Origin: Bacteroidaceae bacterium
GTDB lineage: Bacteria; Bacteroidota; Bacteroidia; Bacteroidales; Bacteroidaceae
DNA length: 64,000 nucleotides
Assembly: GCA_017536695.1 (NCBI GenBank)
Contig: JAFXGX010000074.1
Location: forward strand, 1-64,000
Direction: 5' to 3'
The translations under genes were made by a program, and so were the position numbers. Shown piece after piece: positions 25,917 through 35,280 of the stretch. Each line of letters starts with the position of its first letter. The stretch's first letter is position 1. The notes beneath the pieces are model-generated. The model saw only the letters and a list, made by a program, of their open reading frames with translations, did not search any database and was not told where the DNA came from.

Positions 25917-25961
25917 ATAAATGAAAGGTGTTGTGCCCACGGCACAACACCTTTCATTTAT
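25917..25961. terminator. bidirectional terminator between nadK and fimbrial operon
   Basis: 21-bp perfect stem (25917-25937 and 25941-25961) with a 3-nt loop. The core is GGTGTTGTGCC/GGCACAACACC. The A/T ends give T-runs in both directions. Convergent genes on both sides use it. Confidence 0.85.
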
Positions 25962-25984
25962 ATACCGGCACTCAGTAGATGGAA

Positions 25985-28153
25985 TCAATCCTCCTCAAAG
26001 ACAATGGTATTGCCCGAAAGCAGTTCTCCCAACGTACACTCGGCGCTGAAGGTCCTGTCGGTAGACCAGCTATAGGAGACTCCGCCCCATAAACCGCCAG
26101 ACACTCCGGTACACTCCTTGTCGGTAAACTCCAGCCTTACAATGGAATTCTCGTCACATCCCTGCGGAAGTTCACTTGCAATGCCTGCCGTGACACCCGT
26201 CTCATCTATTGATATATCACCGACATACACACCGGCCAATGTCACCCTCACAGTCTCCGTACCGTTATTATGCAACTTCTGCGGATAGACATTTACCGTT
26301 GTATTTCCACCCCAGGTCCTGTACTGGTATGTATTGTAAGGCACAGTAACCTTATGTCCTGTGGCAATCGACAGTATAAGCCTGTTCTTCAGCTGGTCTA
26401 TGCCCCTGTCGAAGTAGTCATTGTCCACATACACCATTGTAGCATTATTCGAGCAGTTTGTAAGGAAATTGCACACAAAGGAGACCCTACCATCACTCTC
26501 CTTCACCGCACTCTCATACTCCTCTTGAGTAAGTTCCTTCACAAACCCGTACTTTCCGTCGCGCACCTCGGTAGAGATATCCTTGCCCGCTACAGGATAT
26601 AGCGTATTCTCTTCACTGCTTATGAAGAAGCGCAACGGGAAGAGCGACACCGGGATACCGCTGGGTATGGTCACCTTTATATCAACATGCGCATTCTGCT
26701 CCGAGGCAACCTCCTCGGGTGTAACCTCAACCGACATCATATAGGGAGTACGCAGCACAATCTCAATCTGTCGTTGCAGCCCCCCTGCCGCGAATGTTAT
26801 CGTCTGGCTCTGCGCAACAGGCGATGGTTCTTTTGGTGTTACAGTAACCTTGCGCCACCCCTTATGAGGCTCGGCACTCTCATCGCTCCCGGCAACAGCA
26901 GCCTGCGACTCAAGCACATTGCCCGCAGGAGCAGAGACAACCACATCGGCATTTCTTACCGTGCCGACCTGTATGTCGGGAATATATTTGTAATAGACAT
27001 CCACTGCACTCTTTTTTGTAAGCACAAGATAGGTTGTCGAGACGAACAGGCGGCCCACACCATCCGATATGTTGGTGTACTCCTTTGCCACAGCGTCACC
27101 ACCGATGTTGTTGCTTGCCGGCTGCCTGATAGCCTCCTGTGGAGTGTCGTAGCCACCGCCACTTACAGAGTTTACATTCATCTTGAAAATGAAATTGCGC
27201 AGTAGATTATAGTAGACATTGGCACCTGTTCCTTCGTCATGATAAACGAAATCGAGCTTGTAGTAAGTCTCGTCGCCACCCTTGAAACGTCCCCTCAAAA
27301 GCATGCTCGTAGGCACAGCAGCCCTTCGGTTGCTTCTCTCATATATGTATGACACAGGTATCGTTCCATCCTGTGCCGGAACAAGCCACTTGAGTTCGGT
27401 GTTCAGCAGCGTACCGTCATCATAGGGCTCGTTGCCCTCGTACCCCTGCCCCTTGTAAATCTCCTCGTATGTACGGCACGAATAGTTCCCGTCTTCGCCA
27501 CCTATAAAATTGGCAAAAGAGCCCATTGAAGGGTTATAAGGAGCTACCGTGCCCCTTGTGGGAACATTGTACAGGGCATAGCCTGTAAGTTCAAAGTTCG
27601 CCTTGGCCTCATTGCTTATCACAAGTTCAACCCTCGCATAGTTCCTGAGCATGGGCACACGCACCAGTTCCCCCTGCATCTCCTCGTCAATCCTTGGCAC
27701 ATTCACGCATGCCCAGTAGGTATCGTGGTCGGCTCCGTCGGCAACAAGACGCCCAATGAGCTGTCCCTCCTCGCCGAATCCCATTGTGAGGCCGGGATAG
27801 TTTCCTATCAGGTGTATGCGCCTTGCATCACTTGTCTTTGACAGCGACGCACCGAACTCCCAGCAGCCTGTTTCGCCGTTCCACTGCGGAGCGGTATTGT
27901 CGGCACGTACGAACTCATCAAGATAGTACACACCACCCTCTTCAACGAACACCGCAAGGTAAAGGTCATCGAACTCCAGCACCGGCTCGGCAAAAGAGCG
28001 CGTGGCAGCCGCCTGTGTACCCGGCAAGTAAAGCCCCAGCCTCAAGTCCACCTTTTCCTTGTCATCGGCCGGCCATTCCAAATCCCCGTCATTGCAACCT
28101 GCAATGAACACAAGGGCAAACAGTGAATATATTATGTATAGAATACGTCTCAT
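25985..28153 (-). CDS. large fimbria-associated lipoprotein (distal gene of pilus operon)
   Basis: 722 residues. Signal peptide with lipobox FIAGC (Cys about 20). An N-terminal fimbrillin-like part (about 35-330) has the ATRSF motif after the lipid anchor, MLRNYARVELVISNE and the transition YYNLLRNFIFKMNVNSVSGG. Beta-rich repeats follow, including YPIP-like TPEEVASEQNAHVDIKVTIP and a final ECTLGELLSGNTIVFEED. This organisation resembles the long accessory (tip or anchor-like) proteins of Bacteroidales FimA/Mfa pili, possibly DUF4906-type. Mature polymerisation would need gingipain-like cleavage, not visible here. Last gene of the operon. Confidence 0.65.
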   Translation of the reverse strand: MRRILYIIYSLFALVFIAGCNDGDLEWPADDKEKVDLRLGLYLPGTQAAATRSFAEPVLEFDDLYLAVFVEEGGVYYLDEFVRADNTAPQWNGETGCWEFGASLSKTSDARRIHLIGNYPGLTMGFGEEGQLIGRLVADGADHDTYWACVNVPRIDEEMQGELVRVPMLRNYARVELVISNEAKANFELTGYALYNVPTRGTVAPYNPSMGSFANFIGGEDGNYSCRTYEEIYKGQGYEGNEPYDDGTLLNTELKWLVPAQDGTIPVSYIYERSNRRAAVPTSMLLRGRFKGGDETYYKLDFVYHDEGTGANVYYNLLRNFIFKMNVNSVSGGGYDTPQEAIRQPASNNIGGDAVAKEYTNISDGVGRLFVSTTYLVLTKKSAVDVYYKYIPDIQVGTVRNADVVVSAPAGNVLESQAAVAGSDESAEPHKGWRKVTVTPKEPSPVAQSQTITFAAGGLQRQIEIVLRTPYMMSVEVTPEEVASEQNAHVDIKVTIPSGIPVSLFPLRFFISSEENTLYPVAGKDISTEVRDGKYGFVKELTQEEYESAVKESDGRVSFVCNFLTNCSNNATMVYVDNDYFDRGIDQLKNRLILSIATGHKVTVPYNTYQYRTWGGNTTVNVYPQKLHNNGTETVRVTLAGVYVGDISIDETGVTAGIASELPQGCDENSIVRLEFTDKECTGVSGGLWGGVSYSWSTDRTFSAECTLGELLSGNTIVFEED

Positions 28154-28167
28154 AATAAATGAATCAT

Positions 28168-30558
28168 TTACAGTCCACCGGCCTTGTCTCCCAAGGTATA
28201 TGTACTGCGGTTACATTTGTCCTGCCAGTACCACACGTCGTAAACACAGCGCACCGCAGCGCTTGTCACCTCGCCCGCGGCAGGCACCTGCACCGAGCCG
28301 TCCCTTGAGTTTACCACAACAGCATTGTTTGAGCTCCAGTACTCGGCATCCTGTCCATAGCTGCTGCTGCCACTCACATAACCGAACAGGATAGGTATCA
28401 CACCTTTGGCCGAAAGACCAACAAGATACTCCACCTCGGCCTGTGTAGGCACTCTCCAGCGCCCTGCCGGATAGCCGTCCTCCTGGTAAGTGGCACATCT
28501 GCGCTCCGCATTTACCTTTGAGACGTCGGATGTCACGCCATAAGAGGATGCAATCATGAAACGGGGCGAAATCATACTCTCCGTCCTGCCGCCATCCTCG
28601 GTGGGGTGATAATACTTGAGGGAACGGTTATTGGTATCGCCGCTGTATTTCATGGTAGGCTTGTTGGTTGCAAGACTTGCACCACTGCCCCATGTAAGAT
28701 TGTCGACATTGACTGTACGCGGGTCACCTATAATGTAATCGTCAACAGTAAGGGATGTTACCGAAATTATATAACGGTTAGGGTTCTTGTTGCCGGCATT
28801 GGAGGAGATGCCGTCGGCCGAACCGAACATTGTTCCACCGCTGTTGACATACATATATCCCTTATTGCTGTTGTAGTTGTTAGGGCTGTCCACATAATTT
28901 GAGTTCAGTTCGGCAGTAACAAGAATCATTGGGTTCTGCACCACCTTCACGTCATCGCTATAACGGGTATCGCCATCGTGGTGCACATTGAACGTTATGG
29001 TGTATTGCGTGTAGTCTGCATTGGCGCTCATGTCATTGAGCAAGGCATGCTCAACATATATGTAGCTGCGGTCATCACCATCACCGCCCGTCACATTGTG
29101 CACTCTCAGCCTCAAGGGTCTTGAGCCCAACCTGTTCTTCGAGTCACTGCTACTGTTCACCTCATATATTATATCACCGTTTGCATCAACGGTGTACGAT
29201 GGCGATGCCACACTCGCAATGGTCTTCACCTCGGCAATGGTCTGGTTTGTATCGTCCCATTTGACAACAATATCGGATATTCTCACCGGATGGCTGCTGA
29301 AGAGCGGTATCTCGTAGCTCTCGCGGTTGTGCAGGGTGATGTCGGTCTCGTCCACCACAAGATACCTGAGATTGTTGAGGTCGGCATCGGTCCCGGTCTC
29401 TGCATTGGTAAAATCCCTGGTCATTCCCCAGTCGAGAATCACATAGCTGCTTGGCAACAACACCAGAGGCGACTCCTCCTCGGGGCTGCCAAGCACCTTA
29501 ATCTCCTGGTAAATCCTGTAATAGGTATTACGTTTTATGTATGTACCCGCAGCATTCACATTGGTCTCGTAATAGGTAATCATCCTCTCGGCAGGGTTCT
29601 CCTTCTTTGTCCACTCCACCACAAGCATGAAGTGCGTGTGAGAGTTCTCGTCATTCTCCCAGTTCGTAGGGTATGTATAGAACGGTACACGTGTCGTCAA
29701 ACCGCCGTCGCCTGTCTCACTATCGATGCTGAGTGCATTCAGGTTGAATATATCCCTTTCATTGTCGGCCTTGTATATGTACTCATCAGGTGTAGTTCCC
29801 AATTTAGTGCGGCAGCTTCCTCGTCTCAGCGACAGGCGCATGCTCGACTTGTCGGAGCACCACACCTCACCATAGTCATCGGTCACCTCATCGGCCACAC
29901 CCTTTATCACAAGGCTTATTTTCGATGCCACACGCTCCACCTTCACGGTACCCGACAGGGAGAGACCGTTGCGGGAAACGGGAGCCCATCCCTCCATCAC
30001 AAAACTCTCCTGGACGGCAGGGCTGTACATGCCATCTGCGCTGTCCACCACCCTTTTCCTGAACCCGTCGGCATAGAGCACCGTGTTCTCCTTTAGCGAA
30101 GCTACGCTCATATCCCCGGCCGGCAATGCGTTATCGCCGTCTGCGGCCGCAGGGCGGTTCGCTATCACATAGGCATCGCAGGCAGTATCGGTATCCTTCG
30201 GGAAAAGCGCCTTGAAACTGCTCAATGGCAATGCCACTGTCAGTTCGGCGGTGTGTGTCGCAGGGTCGTACTTGCTCACCTGAATAGCCTTTTCTACAAA
30301 CAAGGGTTGCTCGCCCGCCTCAATGCCGCCCGACTTGTAGAGAAAAAGGTCGACACTCTTTATGACGTTCTCGTTCAGCTCATCTATACCCGTATCCGTA
30401 GCTCTTGTGCCGCTCCTTGTGGTGCGCCCCAACTGCAATGTCAGTTTCACTGGCATATCATTGCCCGGCTGCAAGGGTTCATCCTCCACACACGAGGAGA
30501 ATATCCCCAGGCATAGAAAAAGCATTGAAGCCAATAGATATATGTTAGTCCTTGTCAT
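28168..30558 (-). CDS. fimbrial tip-like lipoprotein with C-terminal lectin-like domain
   Basis: 796 residues from ATG 30558 (a GTG at 30564 is possible). Signal peptide and lipobox IFSSC. The fimbrillin-like N-terminus contains the post-anchor TRSGTRATDTGIDELNENVI and VDLFLYK, then IKRNTYYRIYQEIKVLG. The central part is beta-rich. The C-terminal ~130 residues hold CATYQEDGYPAGRWRVPTQA, EVEYLVGLSAKGVIPILFGY and DAEYWSSNNAVVV, ending VRCVYDVWYW, the pattern of FISUMP/C-type-lectin-like domains. A tip adhesin role is inferred from that domain and the position. 14 nt from the next gene. Confidence 0.7.
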   Translation of the reverse strand: MTRTNIYLLASMLFLCLGIFSSCVEDEPLQPGNDMPVKLTLQLGRTTRSGTRATDTGIDELNENVIKSVDLFLYKSGGIEAGEQPLFVEKAIQVSKYDPATHTAELTVALPLSSFKALFPKDTDTACDAYVIANRPAAADGDNALPAGDMSVASLKENTVLYADGFRKRVVDSADGMYSPAVQESFVMEGWAPVSRNGLSLSGTVKVERVASKISLVIKGVADEVTDDYGEVWCSDKSSMRLSLRRGSCRTKLGTTPDEYIYKADNERDIFNLNALSIDSETGDGGLTTRVPFYTYPTNWENDENSHTHFMLVVEWTKKENPAERMITYYETNVNAAGTYIKRNTYYRIYQEIKVLGSPEEESPLVLLPSSYVILDWGMTRDFTNAETGTDADLNNLRYLVVDETDITLHNRESYEIPLFSSHPVRISDIVVKWDDTNQTIAEVKTIASVASPSYTVDANGDIIYEVNSSSDSKNRLGSRPLRLRVHNVTGGDGDDRSYIYVEHALLNDMSANADYTQYTITFNVHHDGDTRYSDDVKVVQNPMILVTAELNSNYVDSPNNYNSNKGYMYVNSGGTMFGSADGISSNAGNKNPNRYIISVTSLTVDDYIIGDPRTVNVDNLTWGSGASLATNKPTMKYSGDTNNRSLKYYHPTEDGGRTESMISPRFMIASSYGVTSDVSKVNAERRCATYQEDGYPAGRWRVPTQAEVEYLVGLSAKGVIPILFGYVSGSSSYGQDAEYWSSNNAVVVNSRDGSVQVPAAGEVTSAAVRCVYDVWYWQDKCNRSTYTLGDKAGGL

Positions 30559-30563
30559 AGACA

Positions 30564-32108
30564 CTATTTATTGATATTCTGTACTATTACATAGTTTCTG
30601 TCGCCACTCAAAGGAGTGAGGATATCCACGGGAAGTATCATACCGTTAGCGTGAACCACGAACATAAGCTCGGCCTCGTTACTCACCGATGTAAGGTTAT
30701 CCTTTGTTGCATGCACGCGCAGCGTAACATCCTCGCCCACGGCACCGTTGTTCTTTAGGTTACCATTGACATCGCGCAACTCAAATGCACCCGGGTCACC
30801 GTTCTTTGTACGGAAGATGGCGAACCATGTACCACCGAGCGGGCTGGATATCCTGAACTTGAACTCGGCGGGTTGCGAAATATCTCCAAGAAGCACCACC
30901 TTGTCATCGTCAATTCTCTCATAAGTACCGCCGGTCCATGCTATGCGGTCCTCGCGGTCAACGGCAACGGTGCTGCTGAACTCGTTGGTAAACTCCACGA
31001 GTTCCCATGGCTGCACCTCGGCTACAAGTTCAACCGAGCCGCCCGGCTCAATCACAAGCCTGTACTTTATATATTTGTTAATGCCCCATTTCTCAATGCC
31101 TGCAGAGTATAATGGAAGCGCAACCGTGTGCGTTGTAATCTTTGTTGCTCCGGCCGTAGTTGTGCTCAGCCTGTATACCATTGTCAGTGTCTGCACGAAC
31201 TCGCTGCTGCCACTGCCGTACAGCAACTGCGGCATCACGTAGAGAGCATCGTCAATCTCCCTTTCATATGTGTTGGCAAGGTGCAGCGAGGCATTGTTCA
31301 CCTCAATGCCCGAGAGATACTCGCTGTCATGCACAGCCCCTACGGGGAACTCCTTGGTATTCCACACCTCAAGGTCATTGCTCACCCAGTTGTTGGCAGC
31401 ACCTGCGGCAACGACATCGGCATATCCGGTCTCGCCGCCATGTGTAAACTGTATATCGCCCTTGCACCTTATGTTGTCGAGCCTTATCGACACTACATCC
31501 ACGCTCCATGTTGTGGCACCGTCCTGCACTGTCGACAGCCTCACCGTAAAGCCAAGTTTCGTTGTCGCATGGCGGAACAGAAGAGGAACGCGCCCACCGG
31601 GAAAATCCTCGTAACCTCCAATGCGTTCATCCGAGAACATGTGGTCGGTGCGCCCGTCCAGCGTGCCGCTGAACGCATAGCCATCATAAGGCATCTGTGG
31701 CACTGTCACCTCCATTGCAGCAACCGCAGGGTCGCCCACATAAGGTGAGTAAGCCGCAAAGTGCGTATCTCCCTTCATCCAGTAGTACGACTCCTCTGTA
31801 GTGCACACTGCACCATCGAACATCACCCTCACGTTATCCATGAACAGGTTGCCACGGCCAAGCGCAGTCTCGCAGTCGGGGCTGTAGTGCGAGGCAAAAA
31901 CACCGAACTCCGTTCCTGCATAATCCATTACATCGCCCGATGCCCTTGTAACATCAGCCGCCCCGAACTCGAAGCCCAAAGGCATATCGTGCTGCAGCCC
32001 GCCAACGTTCTCTTCGTAGCACGACGACAGTAGCGGCAAGGCGCATAGAAGGCACATGAGCCATGTGCAACGGGACAGTGTCTTATCGCGGTCTGTTTTC
32101 ATACTCAT
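30564..32108 (-). CDS. fimbrillin-family lipoprotein (Mfa-like)
   Basis: 514 residues. Lipobox PLLSSC. After the anchor comes the typical fimbrillin start LGFEFGAADVTRASGDVMDY and AGTEFGVFASHY, then ESYYWMKGDTHFAAYSPYVG, VPLLFRHATTKLGFTVRL and a C-terminal WGINKYIKYRLVIEPGGSVE. This is the Mfa_like_1/fimbrillin-A fold with a further beta domain at the end (about 370-514). Probably a minor pilus subunit. 5 nt before the next gene's ATG, so tightly linked. Confidence 0.82.
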   Translation of the reverse strand: MSMKTDRDKTLSRCTWLMCLLCALPLLSSCYEENVGGLQHDMPLGFEFGAADVTRASGDVMDYAGTEFGVFASHYSPDCETALGRGNLFMDNVRVMFDGAVCTTEESYYWMKGDTHFAAYSPYVGDPAVAAMEVTVPQMPYDGYAFSGTLDGRTDHMFSDERIGGYEDFPGGRVPLLFRHATTKLGFTVRLSTVQDGATTWSVDVVSIRLDNIRCKGDIQFTHGGETGYADVVAAGAANNWVSNDLEVWNTKEFPVGAVHDSEYLSGIEVNNASLHLANTYEREIDDALYVMPQLLYGSGSSEFVQTLTMVYRLSTTTAGATKITTHTVALPLYSAGIEKWGINKYIKYRLVIEPGGSVELVAEVQPWELVEFTNEFSSTVAVDREDRIAWTGGTYERIDDDKVVLLGDISQPAEFKFRISSPLGGTWFAIFRTKNGDPGAFELRDVNGNLKNNGAVGEDVTLRVHATKDNLTSVSNEAELMFVVHANGMILPVDILTPLSGDRNYVIVQNINK

Positions 32109-32137
32109 TCATCCATTTATGCGGCACAAAGCCATCA

Positions 32138-33043
32138 TCAGATGTCGAACCTCTTGAGCACATCGTTGTCGGTGTATGCCGACGATGCCGTAAGGTTCAA
32201 CACATACCTGTTATATTTGCCGGCGCTCCACAAGTCCACAAAGACGGGCACCTCAATCCTGCGCCCCTGTTCCACTATTTCACCCTTCTTGTCGATGACA
32301 TCCACAAGAAGCACCACCTTGCTGTATATTCTCTGCCCCATGAGCATTTGAACACCCACACTCTTGGCCACACGCCCGGCCACAAGAGGCTCGCTGCAGA
32401 ACTCAACGCACATCTCCTCGTCATCCGGCTCCCAACGCGGGAATGGCAACGAAGCAAAACATCCCTTGTACTTCACGCCGTCGACAGTGAGGCTTTTTAC
32501 AATTATGGTACTGTCCGACACCGAGCGCACACAGAACTCCACCTTTGACAATGCATGCACAAAAGGAAGCACAATGCAGCCTTGTGTGTTGTAGGCAGTG
32601 CAATCGGCAATGGGCCCGGCGAACATAGGCTGTATGCCCGATGTCGCATCGAAATCCTCAATAGTAATACCGTCCATCAACGAGAAACCCGATGCAATGC
32701 CCCCGGGTGCAACTGCAAAACATGTAAGATTGTTTTCCCGTGGCCACTCAACTGCCGGCACGGGCACCCACTCCTCGCCATTGAACTCCACACTGCAACC
32801 CTCGGCCAACGGTGCAGCATCGGCCGCATTGCTATCCCAACGCTTGTCCCCCGGCAGAGCAAAAGCCCACACCGTGAAGGGCTCGTCTGCGGGATACACA
32901 CCTTCAAAGGCACGCGTACTCGCATTTATTGCCGGGCTGAAGGATAGCTCCACAGCAGGCCATACCGCTCTCTCCTCATCGGTACACGCAAGGAGAAAGA
33001 GAGAGAAAAAAAGTGCCGCTAAACTTCGGGTAAGTGTCTTCAT
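32138..33043 (-). CDS. fimbrillin-family lipoprotein, minor subunit
   Basis: 301 residues from ATG 33043 (MKTLTRSLAALFFSLFLLAC), five codons inside the longest frame. Lipobox LFLLAC. Fimbrillin pattern: FSPAINASTRAFEG after the anchor, DEPFTVWAFALPGD, WPRENNLTCFAVAPGG, IVLPFVHALSKVEFCVRS and the closing AGKYNRYVLNLTAS. It lies immediately after the hairpin that follows the major subunit, so expression is probably lower. Confidence 0.8.
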   Translation of the reverse strand: MKTLTRSLAALFFSLFLLACTDEERAVWPAVELSFSPAINASTRAFEGVYPADEPFTVWAFALPGDKRWDSNAADAAPLAEGCSVEFNGEEWVPVPAVEWPRENNLTCFAVAPGGIASGFSLMDGITIEDFDATSGIQPMFAGPIADCTAYNTQGCIVLPFVHALSKVEFCVRSVSDSTIIVKSLTVDGVKYKGCFASLPFPRWEPDDEEMCVEFCSEPLVAGRVAKSVGVQMLMGQRIYSKVVLLVDVIDKKGEIVEQGRRIEVPVFVDLWSAGKYNRYVLNLTASSAYTDNDVLKRFDI

Positions 33044-33119
33044 AGTCAATGGCTGCAAGCCGTTTTTCTGTTTTTTGCGGGAAGAGCAACATAAAAAGAG
33101 CCGCTATCCCATTTTGTGA

Positions 33120-33145
33120 CTATGGAGGGTTTCAATCCTCCATAG
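33120..33145 (-). terminator. hairpin after the major fimbrillin (attenuator)
   Basis: 9-bp perfect stem CTATGGAGG/CCTCCATAG with an 8-nt loop, 11 nt past the major fimbrillin stop. No strong T-run follows on the transcribed strand, so partial termination or 3'-end protection is more likely than a full stop. Confidence 0.55.
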
Positions 33146-33155
33146 CCTGAAATTT

Positions 33156-34205
33156 TTACTTTGTGTGGTCAATATCCCATGAACCATTCTGAGCGCCCCA
33201 CTCCTCAACATCGAAGTCGAAGGTAATCTTCTGGTTCTCCTCAAGAGGGTTGATATTGATAATGTAGGTAATGTTCTTGTTCATTGCCCAGTGCTGAATG
33301 TTTGCAGCAATATCCTTCAATTGAACTGTTTTTTCGAAAACCTCTGTAACAGCAGGCTGATCGTTCAAGTACTCGGTAAGAACTGTATACTTGATATAGA
33401 GTTCCTGACCTTTGGTCAAGTCCTGAGGAAGCACAAATTTAGATGTCGCTGTCTCGAAGTTTGTCACACCACCCAAAGTCGGGTCAATATTTGCACACAA
33501 ATCATGGTCTGCAGTGACTACATCCCATGTACCATCTCCATCGGTTGCATCCCACATGCAGTCATTGCCACCATTTGCAGCTGTCCAATCCTGGTCAAGA
33601 GTAACGTTACCATTAATGTGAGCCTTACGAACCTGAAGGTCATTCAAAGTTACAAGACATCTTGTAGCGTCATTGAAACGTGCTGTCTGCTGTACGCGGA
33701 AGTTCAGTTTAGCCATAAGGTGACGGAGAATCATCGCTACAGTACCGCTGTTCTGTGTAACAACCTCTGTTGTCATTGCATCGGTCATGTGGTTTGCAAT
33801 GCCGACAGGTGTAGTAAATGCCATTGTTGTCTCGCCGCCAGCAGTTCTTACCGGAGCAGTGAAATAGCTTTCATCGATGGTTTCAACAGGAACAGCTACG
33901 AAATCGACATTATCGCCATCGGCAGGATAATAATAGCTTTTGCCGCTTGCGAAAGTCTTGTTCGCTGCATCATACACGTCACCGTTGATGATAGCGTTGT
34001 TAGTACCTGCTTCCCAAGCCCAGATTGTCACCTTGCCATCGAAAGGAACATCAATGTCGTGCTCGGCACGGGTCTGTGCAGTCTGCGGAGCCATTGCAAA
34101 ACGAATCTCCTTACCTCTCATAGCATCGTCGAACATCTGTTCGTCGTTTGTACAGCTTGCAAACATCAAGCCTGCAATTGCTGCAAATAAGAAAGTTTTT
34201 TTCAT
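33156..34205 (-). CDS. major fimbrillin-like subunit (Mfa/FimA family)
   Basis: 349 residues from ATG 34205 (MKKTFLFAAIAGLMFASC), nine codons inside the longest frame. Lipobox MFASC. Then IRFAMAPQTAQTRAEHD, FDGKVTIWAWEAG, KSYYYPADGDNVDFVAVPVE, MILRHLMAKLNFRVQQ, and C-terminal MNKNITYIININPLEENQ with FDFDVEEWG. These are fimbrillin landmarks. It is likely the main shaft subunit: it has its own promoter (34230-34237), a hairpin behind it, and codon use that looks more biased than in its neighbours. FimA-type subunits polymerise at the surface after proteolytic removal of the N-terminus. Confidence 0.82.
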   Translation of the reverse strand: MKKTFLFAAIAGLMFASCTNDEQMFDDAMRGKEIRFAMAPQTAQTRAEHDIDVPFDGKVTIWAWEAGTNNAIINGDVYDAANKTFASGKSYYYPADGDNVDFVAVPVETIDESYFTAPVRTAGGETTMAFTTPVGIANHMTDAMTTEVVTQNSGTVAMILRHLMAKLNFRVQQTARFNDATRCLVTLNDLQVRKAHINGNVTLDQDWTAANGGNDCMWDATDGDGTWDVVTADHDLCANIDPTLGGVTNFETATSKFVLPQDLTKGQELYIKYTVLTEYLNDQPAVTEVFEKTVQLKDIAANIQHWAMNKNITYIININPLEENQKITFDFDVEEWGAQNGSWDIDHTK

Positions 34206-34229
34206 AACAAATAAATTAAAAAAGTTAAA

Positions 34230-34260
34230 CAAATATAGTGTTTTTTAATCACTTTCCAAT
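34230..34260 (-). promoter_or_regulatory. internal promoter for the major fimbrillin
   Basis: Minus strand TATATTTG (34237-34230), preceded after 20 nt by TTG (34260-34258). Predicted start of transcription is near 34224, about 19 nt before the ATG. It lies across the end of the upstream gene. Confidence 0.6.
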
Positions 34261-35280
34261 TTCTATCTCGCCAATTTGCTCGTCCCATCCCTCGACACCG
34301 GGCTTGAAACCGCCGCTCTCGGGCTTGGGCAGCACAATCTCCTTGTCAATGAGCAACCAGTGTTTCTCCCTTGCCTGGGGAGTCCTGAAAATTGAGTCCA
34401 TATCAAGCGTCATCTCCACGCTGTTGCCGTCATGGGTGAGCACATTGAAGGAGATATAAAGCTGGCTCTCCACGGTGGGTGCAATGTGGTCGGGGCGCTT
34501 GCCAAAGGTATTGAACACGGCACACAGGACATCGTTCTCGCCGGCGCGAATGCGCGCATCCACACTGCGGTACATCTCGAAATAGGTTCCGGCATAAAGG
34601 CCAAACTCGGGCTCGCCCATACCGAAACGGTTTGAAGGAGCAAGGTCGGTAATCATTGCCACGGCATTTGAGGCATACTGCCCGTTCACAAGACGCAACT
34701 GTATATAATAGGTATCGATGATGGTGCGTGCCTCGGTGGTTATGAGATACTCGTCGTTGACACTGGGGATGGACACCTCTTCGCGTGCCACGAACAGATG
34801 GTCGGGCTCGTAGTAGAGAACAGGCTCGGGTGCATCGGCACGGCTTTTGAACCTTGTATAGATGTTATCGGCAATCTCTGATGTGAAGGCCTCAAGGCTA
34901 CTCTTGTAGTTCTCGCCGCGCACAAGCGTAGATGGAGTGTCGAAATTATAGCACACCATGTCATAGGAACCGGGATTCACGAACACCTTACCCTCGTAGT
35001 AGACCCTGCCGTCGGCATCAATGCCACCCCTTGTGATGAATGCCTGGGATACAGCCTCCTGCGTGTCGCGCTCGTAGAACATTACACGGAATATGTCCGG
35101 CATACCCAAAGAGGGCACTATCCTGTCGTTATATATGCCACAGGTGACATTGGCAATGCTGTCGGTGTTCAGCACCACACGCACCCTCACCTTGCCCTGG
35201 TCCTCGACAAGCGGACGGCGCTCGCACGAACATAGAAGGCATAGAAGGGAGAGGAAGAGGAACTTAAGAATCCTACTCAT
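34249..35280 (-). CDS. DUF5119-like fimbrial-locus lipoprotein
   Basis: 343 residues from ATG 35280 (a GTG at 35286 is in frame). Signal peptide LKFLFLSLLCLLCSC with lipobox, then ERRPLVEDQGKVRVRVVLNT, VMFYERDTQEAVS, GSYDMVCYNFDTPSTLVRG and VFNTFGKRPD. The 'CxRRPLE-like' start and layout match DUF5119 proteins, which are regularly found just upstream of Mfa-like fimbrillin genes, where they resemble FimB/Mfa2-type anchors. An anchor or length-control role is inference. Overlaps the DUF3575 gene end by a few bases. Confidence 0.7.
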   Translation of the reverse strand: MSRILKFLFLSLLCLLCSCERRPLVEDQGKVRVRVVLNTDSIANVTCGIYNDRIVPSLGMPDIFRVMFYERDTQEAVSQAFITRGGIDADGRVYYEGKVFVNPGSYDMVCYNFDTPSTLVRGENYKSSLEAFTSEIADNIYTRFKSRADAPEPVLYYEPDHLFVAREEVSIPSVNDEYLITTEARTIIDTYYIQLRLVNGQYASNAVAMITDLAPSNRFGMGEPEFGLYAGTYFEMYRSVDARIRAGENDVLCAVFNTFGKRPDHIAPTVESQLYISFNVLTHDGNSVEMTLDMDSIFRTPQAREKHWLLIDKEIVLPKPESGGFKPGVEGWDEQIGEIEIGK

